Below, one piece after another: positions 15,385 through 24,199 of a stretch of 64,000 bases of DNA. The DNA comes from Sediminicola sp035798135. Lineage in GTDB: Bacteria > Bacteroidota > Bacteroidia > Flavobacteriales > Flavobacteriaceae. Position 1 is the stretch's first letter. Each line of letters starts with the position of its first letter. The position numbers and the translations under genes are program-made. The stretch lies in contig JAPFBR010000002.1 in the NCBI GenBank assembly GCA_035798135.1, positions 1-64,000 of the forward strand, written 5' to 3'. Under the pieces are notes generated by a model. It saw only the letters and a list, made by a program, of their open reading frames with translations, was not told where the DNA came from and made no database searches.

Positions 15385-16383
15385 TTATTTTTCAACCAAT
15401 GTTCCATCTGGATATTGGGCAAACCTTCCTTTTTTCCGATCGTGAACATTATCTGAATAGGGCCACGGCCATCCCCCGAATTGAGTCAATTGATATTCTT
15501 GCATGGCCTGTTGTATTTCTTGGTCCGTGTTCATAACAAAAGGGCCATATTTGGCAACGGGCTCATTTATGGGTCTGCCCTGTAGCATAAGAAACGAAGC
15601 TTTTTTAGGGCCACTCTTTATGAGTACCTCTTGGTCCGATTGCAGGTCGATCCCATAATTTTGGGAGATGTTTTCATTGCCGACCGTACATTGGTCCCCT
15701 TCGTAAAAATAAAGGCTTCTGTGTACCTCCTTATTTGAGCTGGGTAATACAAATTCGGTATTGGGATCTAAATGGATGTTCCAAACCGCTACCTCATTTT
15801 CTGGATCAGCGGCCCAGGAATTTGGCGCTGGCTTTGGAGCATTATTACCTTTAAAGGTCCCTGCCATAACTTTAACATAAGTTCCATTGGCCTGTACCAC
15901 AGGAATATCCTCATGCCACAACATAGCAAAATGGGGATCCACAAATTTATTAGCCTTGGGAAGATTCAGCCAAATTTGGAAAAGCTCCAATGGGTTATCT
16001 TCCTCTGTTTTAAGCAAAGGGAACATTTCTGAGTGTTGCACCCCTCTCCCGGCCGTCATCCACTGCACATCTCCCTCGCCAAAGCGTCCTGCAGCCCCTA
16101 AAGAGTCAGAGTGGTCACAATACCCTTTGTTGACAATGGTGATGGTTTCAAACCCTCTATGCGGATGATATGGAAAACCAGGAATGGTCTGTCCGTGGTA
16201 CATTCTCCATCCATCTTTAATGGTAAAGTCATTTCCTAAATTTCGGCCCTCAAGCGATGCCGCAGGGCCCATTTCCTCATTGCCTTTTGGGTAATGGTCC
16301 TGATGGTACACGCAAAATAAAAAGGGATCCTGTGTTTGCCAAGGGAAGCCTAAGGGATATATGTTTTTAACGGTATCTTTCAT
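15385..16383 (-). CDS. pirin family protein
   Basis: The 332-residue bicupin has N-terminal metal-ligand motifs PHRGFETITIV (about 73-83) and GRGVQHSEM (about 111-119), which supply the three His and one Glu seen in pirins. The C-terminal cupin domain runs from about residue 190. Pirins are Fe(II)-binding, and some have quercetin 2,3-dioxygenase activity; the physiological role here is unknown. No signal peptide is seen. Confidence 0.9.
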   Translation of the reverse strand: MKDTVKNIYPLGFPWQTQDPFLFCVYHQDHYPKGNEEMGPAASLEGRNLGNDFTIKDGWRMYHGQTIPGFPYHPHRGFETITIVNKGYCDHSDSLGAAGRFGEGDVQWMTAGRGVQHSEMFPLLKTEEDNPLELFQIWLNLPKANKFVDPHFAMLWHEDIPVVQANGTYVKVMAGTFKGNNAPKPAPNSWAADPENEVAVWNIHLDPNTEFVLPSSNKEVHRSLYFYEGDQCTVGNENISQNYGIDLQSDQEVLIKSGPKKASFLMLQGRPINEPVAKYGPFVMNTDQEIQQAMQEYQLTQFGGWPWPYSDNVHDRKKGRFAQYPDGTLVEK

Positions 16384-16429
16384 GGTTCAGATATTAATTT
16401 GAAACGAAATAAGTAAAAGTGCCATTTTA

Positions 16430-16873
16430 TTAATGCACGGCATCATTAATTTCTATCCAGTACCCTTCTGGGTCACGTAAATAAATCTGTTGAACCCCGT
16501 CGGCCCTTAATGTAATGGCATTTTTAGTTCCGGGCCAATCCTCGTATTCAACATGATTGATACTCAATTTTTCTATTAAAGCCTGTAACTTTGGGGTGGA
16601 CAGGCAAAGGTGCATGGATTTGTGCTTTTTCATTACCACCGTATCTTTAAAGATGAGGTGCAACTGGGTATTTCCCTGCAGTTGGAACCAACGAAATCCC
16701 GGATCATTGGTTGGGTGTGGAATTTCTTTGAGTTGGAGTACCTCGGCATAGAAGTCACCAGTTTTTTCAAGATCGTTTACAATTAGGGACGAATGGTCGA
16801 TGGCAAAATCATAGGATTGTGCCTTGGTGGTGGCAACGCATAGAAATAGGATGAATACAGAAAAATATTTCAT
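16430..16873 (-). CDS. exported VOC family protein
   Basis: The 147-residue product has a signal peptide (MKYFSVFILFLCVATTKAQS, 1-20), so it is periplasmic, which is uncommon for this fold. FAIDHSSLIVNDLEKTGDFYAEVL (about 23-46) begins the VOC domain, and LRDPEGYWIEIND (about 132-144) supplies the terminal Glu metal ligand. The initial His (26) and later His/Glu residues suggest a metal site. Substrate unknown. It lies between pirin and GNAT genes on the same strand. Confidence 0.82.
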   Translation of the reverse strand: MKYFSVFILFLCVATTKAQSYDFAIDHSSLIVNDLEKTGDFYAEVLQLKEIPHPTNDPGFRWFQLQGNTQLHLIFKDTVVMKKHKSMHLCLSTPKLQALIEKLSINHVEYEDWPGTKNAITLRADGVQQIYLRDPEGYWIEINDAVH

Positions 16874-16923
16874 GGAATTTTAAGTTATTTTGAAGATACA
16901 AGATACTTAAAAATTAGGAAATG

Positions 16924-17337
16924 TTATGGCAGCATTTTCTCCATGACCACAAAGTCAATATGCCCTTTTGAATATGTCACCGGTGTCTCAGTGAGACCAA
17001 ATTTATGGTAAAAATCGGTTTTGTTGCGTCGTACATTGCACCATATATTTTTAACACCTATTCTTTCGGCCTCTTGTAGTAAATGCTTCAACATTTGGCT
17101 ACCATATCCTTTTCCCTGTTCTGAGGTTTTGGTGGCCATTTTACGAAACTGTGCCGAATCACCCTTAATAAACAGGGAAGCTACAGTAACCATTTCTTCA
17201 TCATGGAACAACCCAAAATGCATTCCATTTTGGTCCTCGGGTAATTTAATGTACTCCAATGGTTTGTTGGGCCACATAACCTCATGGCGCAATGCCCAAG
17301 TGTCCTGGGCAGGGATGGATTTAATCAGTATTCCCAT
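16924..17337 (-). CDS. GNAT family N-acetyltransferase
   Basis: This 137-residue protein carries the acetyl-CoA-binding motif A (ATKTSEQGKGYGSQMLKHLL, about 69-88), with the Q/RxxGxG/A signature as QGKGYG. NIWCNVRRNKTDFYHKFGL (about 97-115) forms motif B. The substrate is not predictable. Its start overlaps the 3' end of the upstream YhhN gene by 17 bp, so translation is probably coupled. Confidence 0.85.
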   Translation of the reverse strand: MGILIKSIPAQDTWALRHEVMWPNKPLEYIKLPEDQNGMHFGLFHDEEMVTVASLFIKGDSAQFRKMATKTSEQGKGYGSQMLKHLLQEAERIGVKNIWCNVRRNKTDFYHKFGLTETPVTYSKGHIDFVVMEKMLP

Positions 17338-18013
17338 TTGTGTCCTTTAGTAGTCCTCTTATAATTAAGTATTGAGCTATTGCGTAAGTACCCATCACCA
17401 AAAAATTAGAGTAGGGAAGGGGTATTAAAAATTTGTTGATTGCCAGTAGACTATCTGAAATTATGAAACTTAATGCGCCTATAAAAACCAAAAAAAATCC
17501 CTTGTCAGATACATTGCCTTTTCGGTTATAGGCTGTAATTACCATTAAAAGAATGAAAATAATATAGAGCGCCACCGGAATTTTAATGTTTCCCAAATGG
17601 ATATAAAGAATACTATATAATGCAACTCCATAACTTGTAAGAAGGAGTGTTATTATCCAAAAATCTAAACGAATTCTGGAACTGCGTTGAAGGTAAAAGC
17701 AAAAAGAAAAGCAAATGTGGGCCAAAAGAAAGGAGCCTAGTCCCAGGACAAAGAAAGTTGCTGATAATTGGTCGAACAAAAGAAAAATATCTCCCAAAAG
17801 CGAAAACACCAAGGCCAATAAGGTATATAGTGAAAGGGTTTGTTTCATTCCAATTCTATTCTGTAAAAAATAGAATATTAGGGATAATAGAATTAAAGGT
17901 TTGCTGACTACCCTGAAAAAAATATGGGAAGTACTGCCCAAATAAATATCAAAGGCCACCAACATAAAGAAAAGCAATCCAAATATTAGGTGGTAAAAGG
18001 GTGATTTGGTCAT
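17321..18013 (-). CDS. YhhN family membrane protein (lysoplasmalogenase-like)
   Basis: The start MTKSPFYHLIFGLLFF gives 230 residues; the longer frame runs 34 codons into the neighbouring TIM-barrel gene. About seven to eight hydrophobic helices and the motifs SKPLILLSLIFYF, SLLGDIFLLFD and IGALSFIISDSLLAINKF are those of YhhN/TMEM86, integral-membrane hydrolases that cleave the vinyl ether bond of lysoplasmalogens. Activity of bacterial members is established only for a few, so the specific reaction is inferred. Confidence 0.85.
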   Translation of the reverse strand: MTKSPFYHLIFGLLFFMLVAFDIYLGSTSHIFFRVVSKPLILLSLIFYFLQNRIGMKQTLSLYTLLALVFSLLGDIFLLFDQLSATFFVLGLGSFLLAHICFSFCFYLQRSSRIRLDFWIITLLLTSYGVALYSILYIHLGNIKIPVALYIIFILLMVITAYNRKGNVSDKGFFLVFIGALSFIISDSLLAINKFLIPLPYSNFLVMGTYAIAQYLIIRGLLKDTNGNTD

Positions 18014-18029
18014 GGTTAAATATATGCTA

Positions 18030-18686
18030 CTATTCTCTATACCTTGCCATAATTTCTTTAAAGAGTTCACCTGTTGTCGGAGGGGTATAAGATATGGCAT
18101 TGGCGCCAAATTCAATTACCCGCAAGATACTTTCTTTATCTTTGCCACCTGTGGCAAGTATGGCCACCTGGTCATCATAATCTCTGATCCGTTGTACGAT
18201 TTCGTGTGTTTTTTCGGCACCAGACACGTTAAAAATATCAACTCCGGCCTCAATTCTCCCTTTTATATCGTCCTTTTCCGAAACAATGGTAATGGTCACT
18301 GGGATATCAATTTTTTCCTTTAAGCGTTTGATCAATTCATTAGGGGTCGGTTTGTTGAGGACCACCCCCAATGCTCCTTGGTATTCTGCCTGCATCGCAA
18401 GTTCTACAGATCTCTTCCCAGTTGTCAGGCCCCCTCCCACACCGCAAAAAATTGGTTTGTCAGCGGCAAGGATCAAAGCGTGTGTGATCACGGGCTGTGG
18501 GGTAAAGGGGTACACGGCAATGATGGCATTTGCATTTGTATTACGTATTATGGCAACATCAGTTGAGAAAAGAAAGGATTTTAAGAGCTGGCCAAAAACC
18601 CGTATTCCCGAACATTGTTCAATAGCTTCGGGTACAATAACAATATTGTTTCTGAGCCTACTGCCAAAAGACGGGATATGTTTCAT
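18030..18686 (-). CDS. TIM-barrel family protein of uncertain function
   Basis: This 218-residue soluble protein has repeated beta-strand/helix units typical of a phosphate-binding TIM barrel. Examples are NAIIAVYPFTPQ, PIFCGVGGGLTTGKRS, GVVLNKPTPNELI, and ATGGKDKESILRVIEFGANAISYTPPT at the C-terminus, where GG-K and the following strand would hold a phosphate. No specific family reaction can be assigned with confidence. It ends 16 bp before the YhhN start codon on the same strand, so co-transcription is likely. Confidence 0.65.
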   Translation of the reverse strand: MKHIPSFGSRLRNNIVIVPEAIEQCSGIRVFGQLLKSFLFSTDVAIIRNTNANAIIAVYPFTPQPVITHALILAADKPIFCGVGGGLTTGKRSVELAMQAEYQGALGVVLNKPTPNELIKRLKEKIDIPVTITIVSEKDDIKGRIEAGVDIFNVSGAEKTHEIVQRIRDYDDQVAILATGGKDKESILRVIEFGANAISYTPPTTGELFKEIMARYRE

Positions 18687-18782
18687 AATTGTTTTTGGAA
18701 TGAATTGAATAAGATCCCTAATTACCTCATATGGTAGTATCTAATGTACTAAATATTAGCAACATAATATATTGCCTATTGC

Positions 18783-19289
18783 TTACTTTTTCACGCCGTG
18801 GGTAGTGAAGGAAATTCCCTGTTGCCCTGTTGTGGATATCATTACAGCTTCGAATAATGGTTCGTGGGTATTTTTATTTACGGCCCATTGAATGGTGAAA
18901 TTGGCGCCAGCCCCTCCATGGTTGTCATCTTGGTCAATAACAATATGAATAGTCTCGAGGGGTCTTATAAAAACAGGTTTATCAAAATAGGTCCTGATCA
19001 ATTTTCCCTGAGTATCATAATAATCGGTACGCAGGATATAAATAGAATCCTTGGAACTGATGTTGCGCATACTGGCCGTTGCCGTTAAATTATGGGTACC
19101 CTTTTGGCTCCGATCATAAATCTCGGAATAGATGGATAAATAAGAACTCCCGTAAACAAGACTATCTTTTGGATTGAGCTCGATAGTTCTCTTTTCCCAG
19201 TTTATGGGATTCATATGACTTACCTCCTTGGATTCTTCACATCCAACAGTGATCACTATAAAGAATAGGAATAGGCATATGGACCTCAT
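18783..19289 (-). CDS. DUF3124 domain lipoprotein
   Basis: The 168-residue product has a lipoprotein signal MRSICLFLFFIVITVGC with the lipobox Cys at 17. The body contains YSEIYDRSQKGTHNLTATASMRNIS and YFDKPVFIRPLETIHIVIDQDD, strands that match the DUF3124 beta-sandwich. It is predicted to be membrane-attached in the periplasm. Function unknown. Confidence 0.8.
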   Translation of the reverse strand: MRSICLFLFFIVITVGCEESKEVSHMNPINWEKRTIELNPKDSLVYGSSYLSIYSEIYDRSQKGTHNLTATASMRNISSKDSIYILRTDYYDTQGKLIRTYFDKPVFIRPLETIHIVIDQDDNHGGAGANFTIQWAVNKNTHEPLFEAVMISTTGQQGISFTTHGVKK

Positions 19290-19372
19290 GTTTTCTGGTT
19301 TGTTTTTAATGAATATAAGATTTTTAAATCAGACCTATAAAAAAATCTGGTCACCACTATATTGAATTGTAT

Positions 19373-20800
19373 TTAGTTTTTTCCAATCGGTGGTGGTCCT
19401 GCAGGTACAATGGCTTCATAGACCTCATTGCCTTTTCTCTCTTTGTACTCTGCCTTAACCTTCTCGACCAATTTTGGGTTCTCAAAAAGGTCTACCATTG
19501 TCATTCCCATCGCTTTTGCCGCATAGGCCATTCCTTTATGACCAATACTCATTCCGCCACAAGCTACAACCGCCCAAGAATGCCATGGGGTATCTTTTGG
19601 GGCCGTGGTCACACCCAAATTGATGTTGGCCACATTCCAACTTACATCCCCTACATCAGTAGATCCTCCACCTGGGTTTTCTCTAGTTTCTTCCAAAGGA
19701 TAGATATTACTATCCATCCCAACTTGTGCCTTCCCGGTCCCTTCCTGAATTTTTTTACCAAAAGCGGTCTCTTCCGCAGTGTATGAAATAGGGCCCAAAA
19801 GCTCCAAATTCTTCTGGATGATTTCTCCACCTGATCGGTTGACCAAAGTTTCGTAAATGCCCGAAATCAACGATATTTTATAATCCACATTGGCCATTAT
19901 TGCAGCACCTTCCGCCATTTTTTGAACCCTTTCATAAACAGGCATCATACCACTGCGCTTACTATCGCGTACCCTTACCCATAAACGTGAATAATCGGGC
20001 ACCACATTGACCACCTGACCCCCATCTTGAATGTGGTAATGTATACGCACCGTAGGTTTAATATGTTCCCTATAGTAGTTAATCCCATTGGTATACAATT
20101 CCAAGGCATCAGAGGCACTACGGCCATTCCATGGATCCATGGAGGCATGGGCCGCTTGGCCAAAAAATTCAACCTTAAAGTCTACCAATGCCAAAGAACT
20201 TTGCACGTCTGCCTTGGTCTCGGCACTTGGATGCCAACTAATATTTACATCCACTCCATCCCAAATACCTTCACGCACCATCCAAATCTTTCCAAAGAAC
20301 TTTTCTTCGGATGGTGTCCCCATAAACTTAATGGTTCCTTTTAATTTTCCTTGTTCGATAAGCTCTTTTGCGGCTATTGCCGATCCCAGACTCGCCGCAC
20401 CAAATAGATTGTGGCCGCATCCATGTCCGGCTGCACCTTCGTTTAGAGGATCTTTGATAGGTTGTGCCTTTTGGGATATTCCCGGTAGGGCATCAAACTC
20501 CCCCAAGACACTAATGACTGGACTTCCACTACCGTATGTTGCTACAAAGGCTGTTGGCATTCCGGCAACGCCTCGTTCAACGGTAAACCCATTTTTTTCG
20601 GCATAATCAGCCAATATTTTAGAGGATTTTTGTTCCTCAAATGCTGTCTCCGCCAATGCCCAAATAGAATCGCTGATTTTGATCAGCGCTTCCTCGTGGC
20701 GTTCTACAGAGGCTATAATGGCTTTCTTGTTACTGTTCATTTTTTGCGAGCATACAGATGCGGTAACCATCAGTACCAGTAAAAACATTGTTTTTTTCAT
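19373..20800 (-). CDS. M20-family amidohydrolase (AbgB-like), exported
   Basis: The start at MKKTMFLLVLMVTASVCSQ gives a signal peptide, possibly lipidated at the Cys of SVCS, and 475 residues in all. Catalytic-domain marks are SVLGEFDALPGISQ, GHGCGHNLFGAASLGSA with the zinc-binding HGCGHN, and TPSEEKFFGK. NPGGGSTDVGDVSWNV near the C-terminus matches AbgB/peptidase M20D. The dimerisation domain lies between about 205 and 320. Substrates would be N-acyl or aminobenzoyl amino-acid conjugates; the exact one is unknown. Export to the periplasm is unusual relative to E. coli AbgB but common in this phylum. Confidence 0.88.
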   Translation of the reverse strand: MKKTMFLLVLMVTASVCSQKMNSNKKAIIASVERHEEALIKISDSIWALAETAFEEQKSSKILADYAEKNGFTVERGVAGMPTAFVATYGSGSPVISVLGEFDALPGISQKAQPIKDPLNEGAAGHGCGHNLFGAASLGSAIAAKELIEQGKLKGTIKFMGTPSEEKFFGKIWMVREGIWDGVDVNISWHPSAETKADVQSSLALVDFKVEFFGQAAHASMDPWNGRSASDALELYTNGINYYREHIKPTVRIHYHIQDGGQVVNVVPDYSRLWVRVRDSKRSGMMPVYERVQKMAEGAAIMANVDYKISLISGIYETLVNRSGGEIIQKNLELLGPISYTAEETAFGKKIQEGTGKAQVGMDSNIYPLEETRENPGGGSTDVGDVSWNVANINLGVTTAPKDTPWHSWAVVACGGMSIGHKGMAYAAKAMGMTMVDLFENPKLVEKVKAEYKERKGNEVYEAIVPAGPPPIGKN

Positions 20801-20813
20801 GTGTTGGGTTGAT

Positions 20814-21233
20814 TTATGTATTGTATTTTTTATCAAAATGTGTAAAGGAAGTCGAAATCAATTCTGTCAGAATATCCATGTCAATATCTGATATTTTTTT
20901 TATATAGAGGCAAGATTTTCCTGTTTTGTGCGGTCCTAATTTCGTCAATAGTTCTTGATACCCATCAAATCCGTCCATTATATAAAGGGTGAGGTTTTGT
21001 TTCCTTGGAGAAAATCCTGTAATTAACATATCGCCCTCTCGACCCGAATCGTATTTATAATGATAGCTACCAAATCCAACAATGCTCTCTCCCCACATTA
21101 CGGGAGGTTTTCCAGTGATTTCTTTCATCTTTTCAAGCACCGTAAATGAATCGTTCCGTTTGGTTTCATTGTCAATGCTATTTATAAATTGGATAACGGA
21201 TGAATTTGTAGGTTTTGTTTTGTTTTCAGACAT
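20814..21233 (-). CDS. DUF1801 domain protein
   Basis: The start MSENKTKPTNSSVIQFINS gives 139 residues. WGESIVGFGSYHYKYDSGREGDMLITGFSPRKQNLTLYIM is the core of the DUF1801 (YdhG/YjbR-like) fold, and KISDIDMDILTELISTSF ends it. It is a small cytoplasmic protein of unknown function. An intergenic stretch of about 220 bp upstream shows no feature. Confidence 0.85.
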   Translation of the reverse strand: MSENKTKPTNSSVIQFINSIDNETKRNDSFTVLEKMKEITGKPPVMWGESIVGFGSYHYKYDSGREGDMLITGFSPRKQNLTLYIMDGFDGYQELLTKLGPHKTGKSCLYIKKISDIDMDILTELISTSFTHFDKKYNT

Positions 21234-21451
21234 AATGGTAACCTTTCCTAAATATAACAATAATGCAAGAACGGAAAAAATAAATCAGATGTGCTATATA
21301 TCTGAGTTATGGTCTTATATGGTTATTCTAAATAGGTCTTTCCTTAATGCAGGGTTGTATCATGATCCCTACCAATTTCACTTTTGCAGAAATTCCAACC
21401 TGTATAGAGTGTCTTTGGTGTGTTTTCCTTTACTCTACCGATCAAATACCT

Positions 21452-22762
21452 TTATGCCAAAGCAGCTTTGTAAGTACTTAAACAGCGTTCCCTAGCTTCC
21501 TTATGATCTACCATCATATCGGGATAGGAGCTCTCTTGCAATTCCGGCACCCATTTCAGGATGTATTTTTTTTGCTTGTCAAACTTATCGATTTGGGTCA
21601 TCGGATTAAAAATCCTAAAATAAGGGGCGGCATCTACACCACTGCCCGCTGCCCATTGCCAATTGCCCACATTACTGCTCAATTCGTAATCCATAAGCTT
21701 CTCTGCAAAATAAGCCTCTCCCCATCGCCAATCGATCAATAAATGTTTGCATAAAAAGCTGGCTACCAACATCCGTACCCTGTTGTGCATATAGCCAGTG
21801 GCATTGAGTTCCCTCATCCCTGCATCGACAAGGGCATACCCTGTTTTTCCATTTTTCCATTTCTCAAAATCCTCCTCATTGTTTCGCCAAGGAATCCGGT
21901 CATACTTTGATTTAAAGGCATTGGTTACGGTTTTGGGATAATGCCATATGATCTGCATAAAAAATTCCCGCCATACCAATTCACTCCAGAAGGTTTCATT
22001 TTTTTCAGAGAGTGCCTTTTTCATCATTTTGCGGATAGAAACCGTGCCAAATCGTAAATGAGGGCCAAGTCGGGATGTGCCATTTTCGATAGCCGGATAG
22101 TTTCGGGTATCCTCGTAATTTTCTATAAGTGTGGGGGTAACATCGTACGCATGGACTCTAATGTCCGATGATATAAATCCGATGTCCGATAGGGATAGAT
22201 TCGGAAGTCTACTATGTTGTATTAGATTTGGAAGGTATTGGCTGGTATAGTGAATGGTAAGTTGCTCCTTTTCCGAAAAACCCTCTTTCCATTTTCTTTT
22301 ATAGGGAGTGTAGACTACGTAGGGGTTTCCATCATCTTTAACCACTTCGGCTTTTTCAAAAATAACCTGGTCTTTATAGGTATGGAAAGGAATGTCCTCT
22401 GCTTCCAAAAAATTTTCAATGGTGGTATCCCTTTCCAAGGCATAAGGTTCATAGTCCCTGTTGGTAAATACCTCAATGATTTTATATTCTTTGAGGAGGT
22501 TCTTGAATACTTCCAATGGCTTCCCCATATAAATTGCAAGAGAGCTCTCATAACTATCCTGAAGTTCTGATCGCATTTGTTGCAAGGTATCGTGTATAAA
22601 GGTGACTCGAGGATCTTTTTTGGGGAGCTTTTCTAAAATTTCACTATCAAATATGAAGATGGGCAATACTGGATGCTTTCCTTTTAAAGCAGCCAAAAAG
22701 CCTGCATTATCATCCAATCGCAAATCTCTTCTAAACCAAAAAATAGATACATTTTTATTCAT
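21452..22762 (-). CDS. phrB: cryptochrome/deoxyribodipyrimidine photolyase
   Basis: The 436-residue protein has an N-terminal alpha/beta antenna-binding domain (IFWFRRDLRLDDNAGFLAAL, residues 7-26). The C-terminal FAD domain contains FWSELVWREFFMQIIWHYP, GYALVDAGMRELNATGYMHNRVRML and NVGNWQWAAGSGVDAAPYF. The last resembles class I CPD photolyases rather than DASH cryptochromes. It repairs UV-induced pyrimidine dimers with blue light, or acts as a photoreceptor. It is the third gene of a minus-strand set with an SRPBCC protein and an SDR (broken here), a combination often seen in light-induced operons. Confidence 0.93.
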   Translation of the reverse strand: MNKNVSIFWFRRDLRLDDNAGFLAALKGKHPVLPIFIFDSEILEKLPKKDPRVTFIHDTLQQMRSELQDSYESSLAIYMGKPLEVFKNLLKEYKIIEVFTNRDYEPYALERDTTIENFLEAEDIPFHTYKDQVIFEKAEVVKDDGNPYVVYTPYKRKWKEGFSEKEQLTIHYTSQYLPNLIQHSRLPNLSLSDIGFISSDIRVHAYDVTPTLIENYEDTRNYPAIENGTSRLGPHLRFGTVSIRKMMKKALSEKNETFWSELVWREFFMQIIWHYPKTVTNAFKSKYDRIPWRNNEEDFEKWKNGKTGYALVDAGMRELNATGYMHNRVRMLVASFLCKHLLIDWRWGEAYFAEKLMDYELSSNVGNWQWAAGSGVDAAPYFRIFNPMTQIDKFDKQKKYILKWVPELQESSYPDMMVDHKEARERCLSTYKAALA

Positions 22763-22777
22763 GCTTATTTTAATTTT

Positions 22778-23470
22778 CTAATTCACATTCAAGGTAGAGA
22801 GACCTCCATCAACCCCTATGATTTGTCCTGTCATCCAAGAGCTGTCATCGCTTAATAAAAATACGGCAATGTTTGCTATATCCTCAGGCGTCCCTACTCT
22901 TTTTAAGGGGTGTCTGTCGGCCATGGCTTCCCTTTACTTTTCATTGTTCAACAATCTGGAGGATAAGGGGGTGTCCACCAATGATGGTGCCACCACATTC
23001 ACTCGGACTTTTGGTGCATATTCTGCGGCGAGGGATTTTGCAAATCCTTCGATGGCCCCTTTTGAGGCTGAGACACTGGTGTGGTAGGGCATACCACTGG
23101 TGACCGCAACGGTACTGAAAAAAACCAAGCTGGCGTTGTCGGTCATTTTTGGCATGATCGTTTTAAGGACACTAACTAGGCTGAAAAAGTTCAATTGCAT
23201 GTCCTGTTCAAAGGTATCCAACCCCATCATTTTAAAGGGTTTTAAATTGATGCTTCCTGGACAAAATACAAAACCATGGAATTCATCGGGTAATTTACTT
23301 GTATCCAAAACGTCTTTTACTGCATCAAACTGGATGTGCATTACGTCCAAGTTGTCCAAACCTTCATTGCTTCGGGAAGCAATAAATATATTATGGTCCG
23401 ATACCAACTGGGTGACAATGGCATGGCCTATACCATGGGTTCCTCCTATTAATAGTATGTTCTTTTTCAT
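22778..23470 (-). pseudogene. SDR family oxidoreductase with an in-frame stop
   Basis: Codons 1-178 encode a classical short-chain dehydrogenase: GGTHGIGHAIV (9-19), the cofactor glycine motif; the NNAS-like region; and the YHTSVSASKGA active site with Tyr and Lys/Ser spacing near 135-145. Codon 179 is TAA (22934-22936). The same frame continues without interruption for 51 more codons (REAMADRHPLKRVGTPEDIA... to GQIIGVDGGLSTLN) and stops at TAG 22778-22780. That tail is the conserved C-terminal SDR segment, so one base change (for example AAA to TAA) has cut the protein by about 52 residues. It lies between the SRPBCC and photolyase genes; activity of the shortened form is doubtful. Confidence 0.88.
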
Positions 23471-23508
23471 GTGTTATAATTTTCTAAGTAGTATTTTAAA
23501 TGCGCAAC

Positions 23509-24006
23509 TTAAAATGAATCAAATTGCAACTCATTTGGGATGTTCTTCATGGTCCCAAAAAGACTGGACAATTTTTCTTCCCTGAATTTGAAAATTTGTT
23601 TCAATTGTTTTTTTACAATGATGTGGTGTGCCCATTGTCCTAAAATCCCAAGGGGTATCTTGTAGTCAATGATATCTTCCATGACAATTCCACCATCAAT
23701 TGCCTTAATAAAATGTTTATGGTGCCATAGGGCGTAGGGACCAAACAATTGAACATCCACAAAATAATGCCCGTGTTCCACTTGGGTTATTTCGGAGACC
23801 CATTTGGTGGTAAATCCAGGAAAAGGGGAAACTTTGTATTGTATGATCTGACCGGCAAACATGGGTTTGTCGTCCCCAGAAAGAATATGGAAGCCCATGT
23901 GTTCTGGGGTGATGGTCTTTAAGTTTTTAGGCTGGGATAAAAAGTCCCACGCTTCTTGCTGTGAGATGGGTAATGCCTGTTTGGAGCGTAATTGGTACAA
24001 TTTCAT
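23509..24006 (-). CDS. SRPBCC family protein
   Basis: This 165-residue helix-grip (START/Bet v1-like) protein begins YQLRSKQALPISQQEAWDFLSQPKNLKTITPEHMGF and includes DVQLFGPYALWHHKHFIKAIDGGIVMEDIIDYKIPLG, features of the SRPBCC group often annotated as cell-division inhibitor-like. It probably binds a hydrophobic ligand. It is the first gene of the operon with the SDR and photolyase, directly behind a promoter with a perfect inverted repeat, so light or stress regulation is plausible. Confidence 0.83.
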   Translation of the reverse strand: MKLYQLRSKQALPISQQEAWDFLSQPKNLKTITPEHMGFHILSGDDKPMFAGQIIQYKVSPFPGFTTKWVSEITQVEHGHYFVDVQLFGPYALWHHKHFIKAIDGGIVMEDIIDYKIPLGILGQWAHHIIVKKQLKQIFKFREEKLSSLFGTMKNIPNELQFDSF

Positions 24007-24020
24007 TGTTTAGGTTTATC

Positions 24021-24071
24021 CAAAGATAAGTGTATTTTTGTTTAAATAATAATTATAAAAGTTAAACAAAA
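24021..24071 (-). promoter_or_regulatory. promoter and 10-bp dyad of the photolyase operon
   Basis: On the minus strand TATCTTTG (complement of 24021-24028) fits the -7 consensus TAnnTTTG, 15 bp before the SRPBCC start. No TTG lies at the usual distance upstream. Instead a perfect inverted repeat TTTTGTTTAA (24036-24045) / TTAAACAAAA (24062-24071) with a 16-bp spacer covers the -33 region. This layout suggests an activator- or repressor-bound promoter; a MerR/LitR-type protein is a guess from the gene content. Confidence 0.5.
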
Positions 24072-24199
24072 TAAAAATATTTAGAATATTCTCTGAAATT
24101 ATGGGTTGCTTTTTTAGGTTATCGAGATATTGGAGACGATCAGCTTAAATTATATAATTGATACTTCAAATTTTGTACATTACCACAAGCGCAAGAGCA

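Noticed and set aside
22818..23103. Plus-strand frames opposite the SDR gene
   Set aside because: They are shadows of the broken SDR gene; the minus-strand frame carries the conserved SDR motifs on both sides of the stop.
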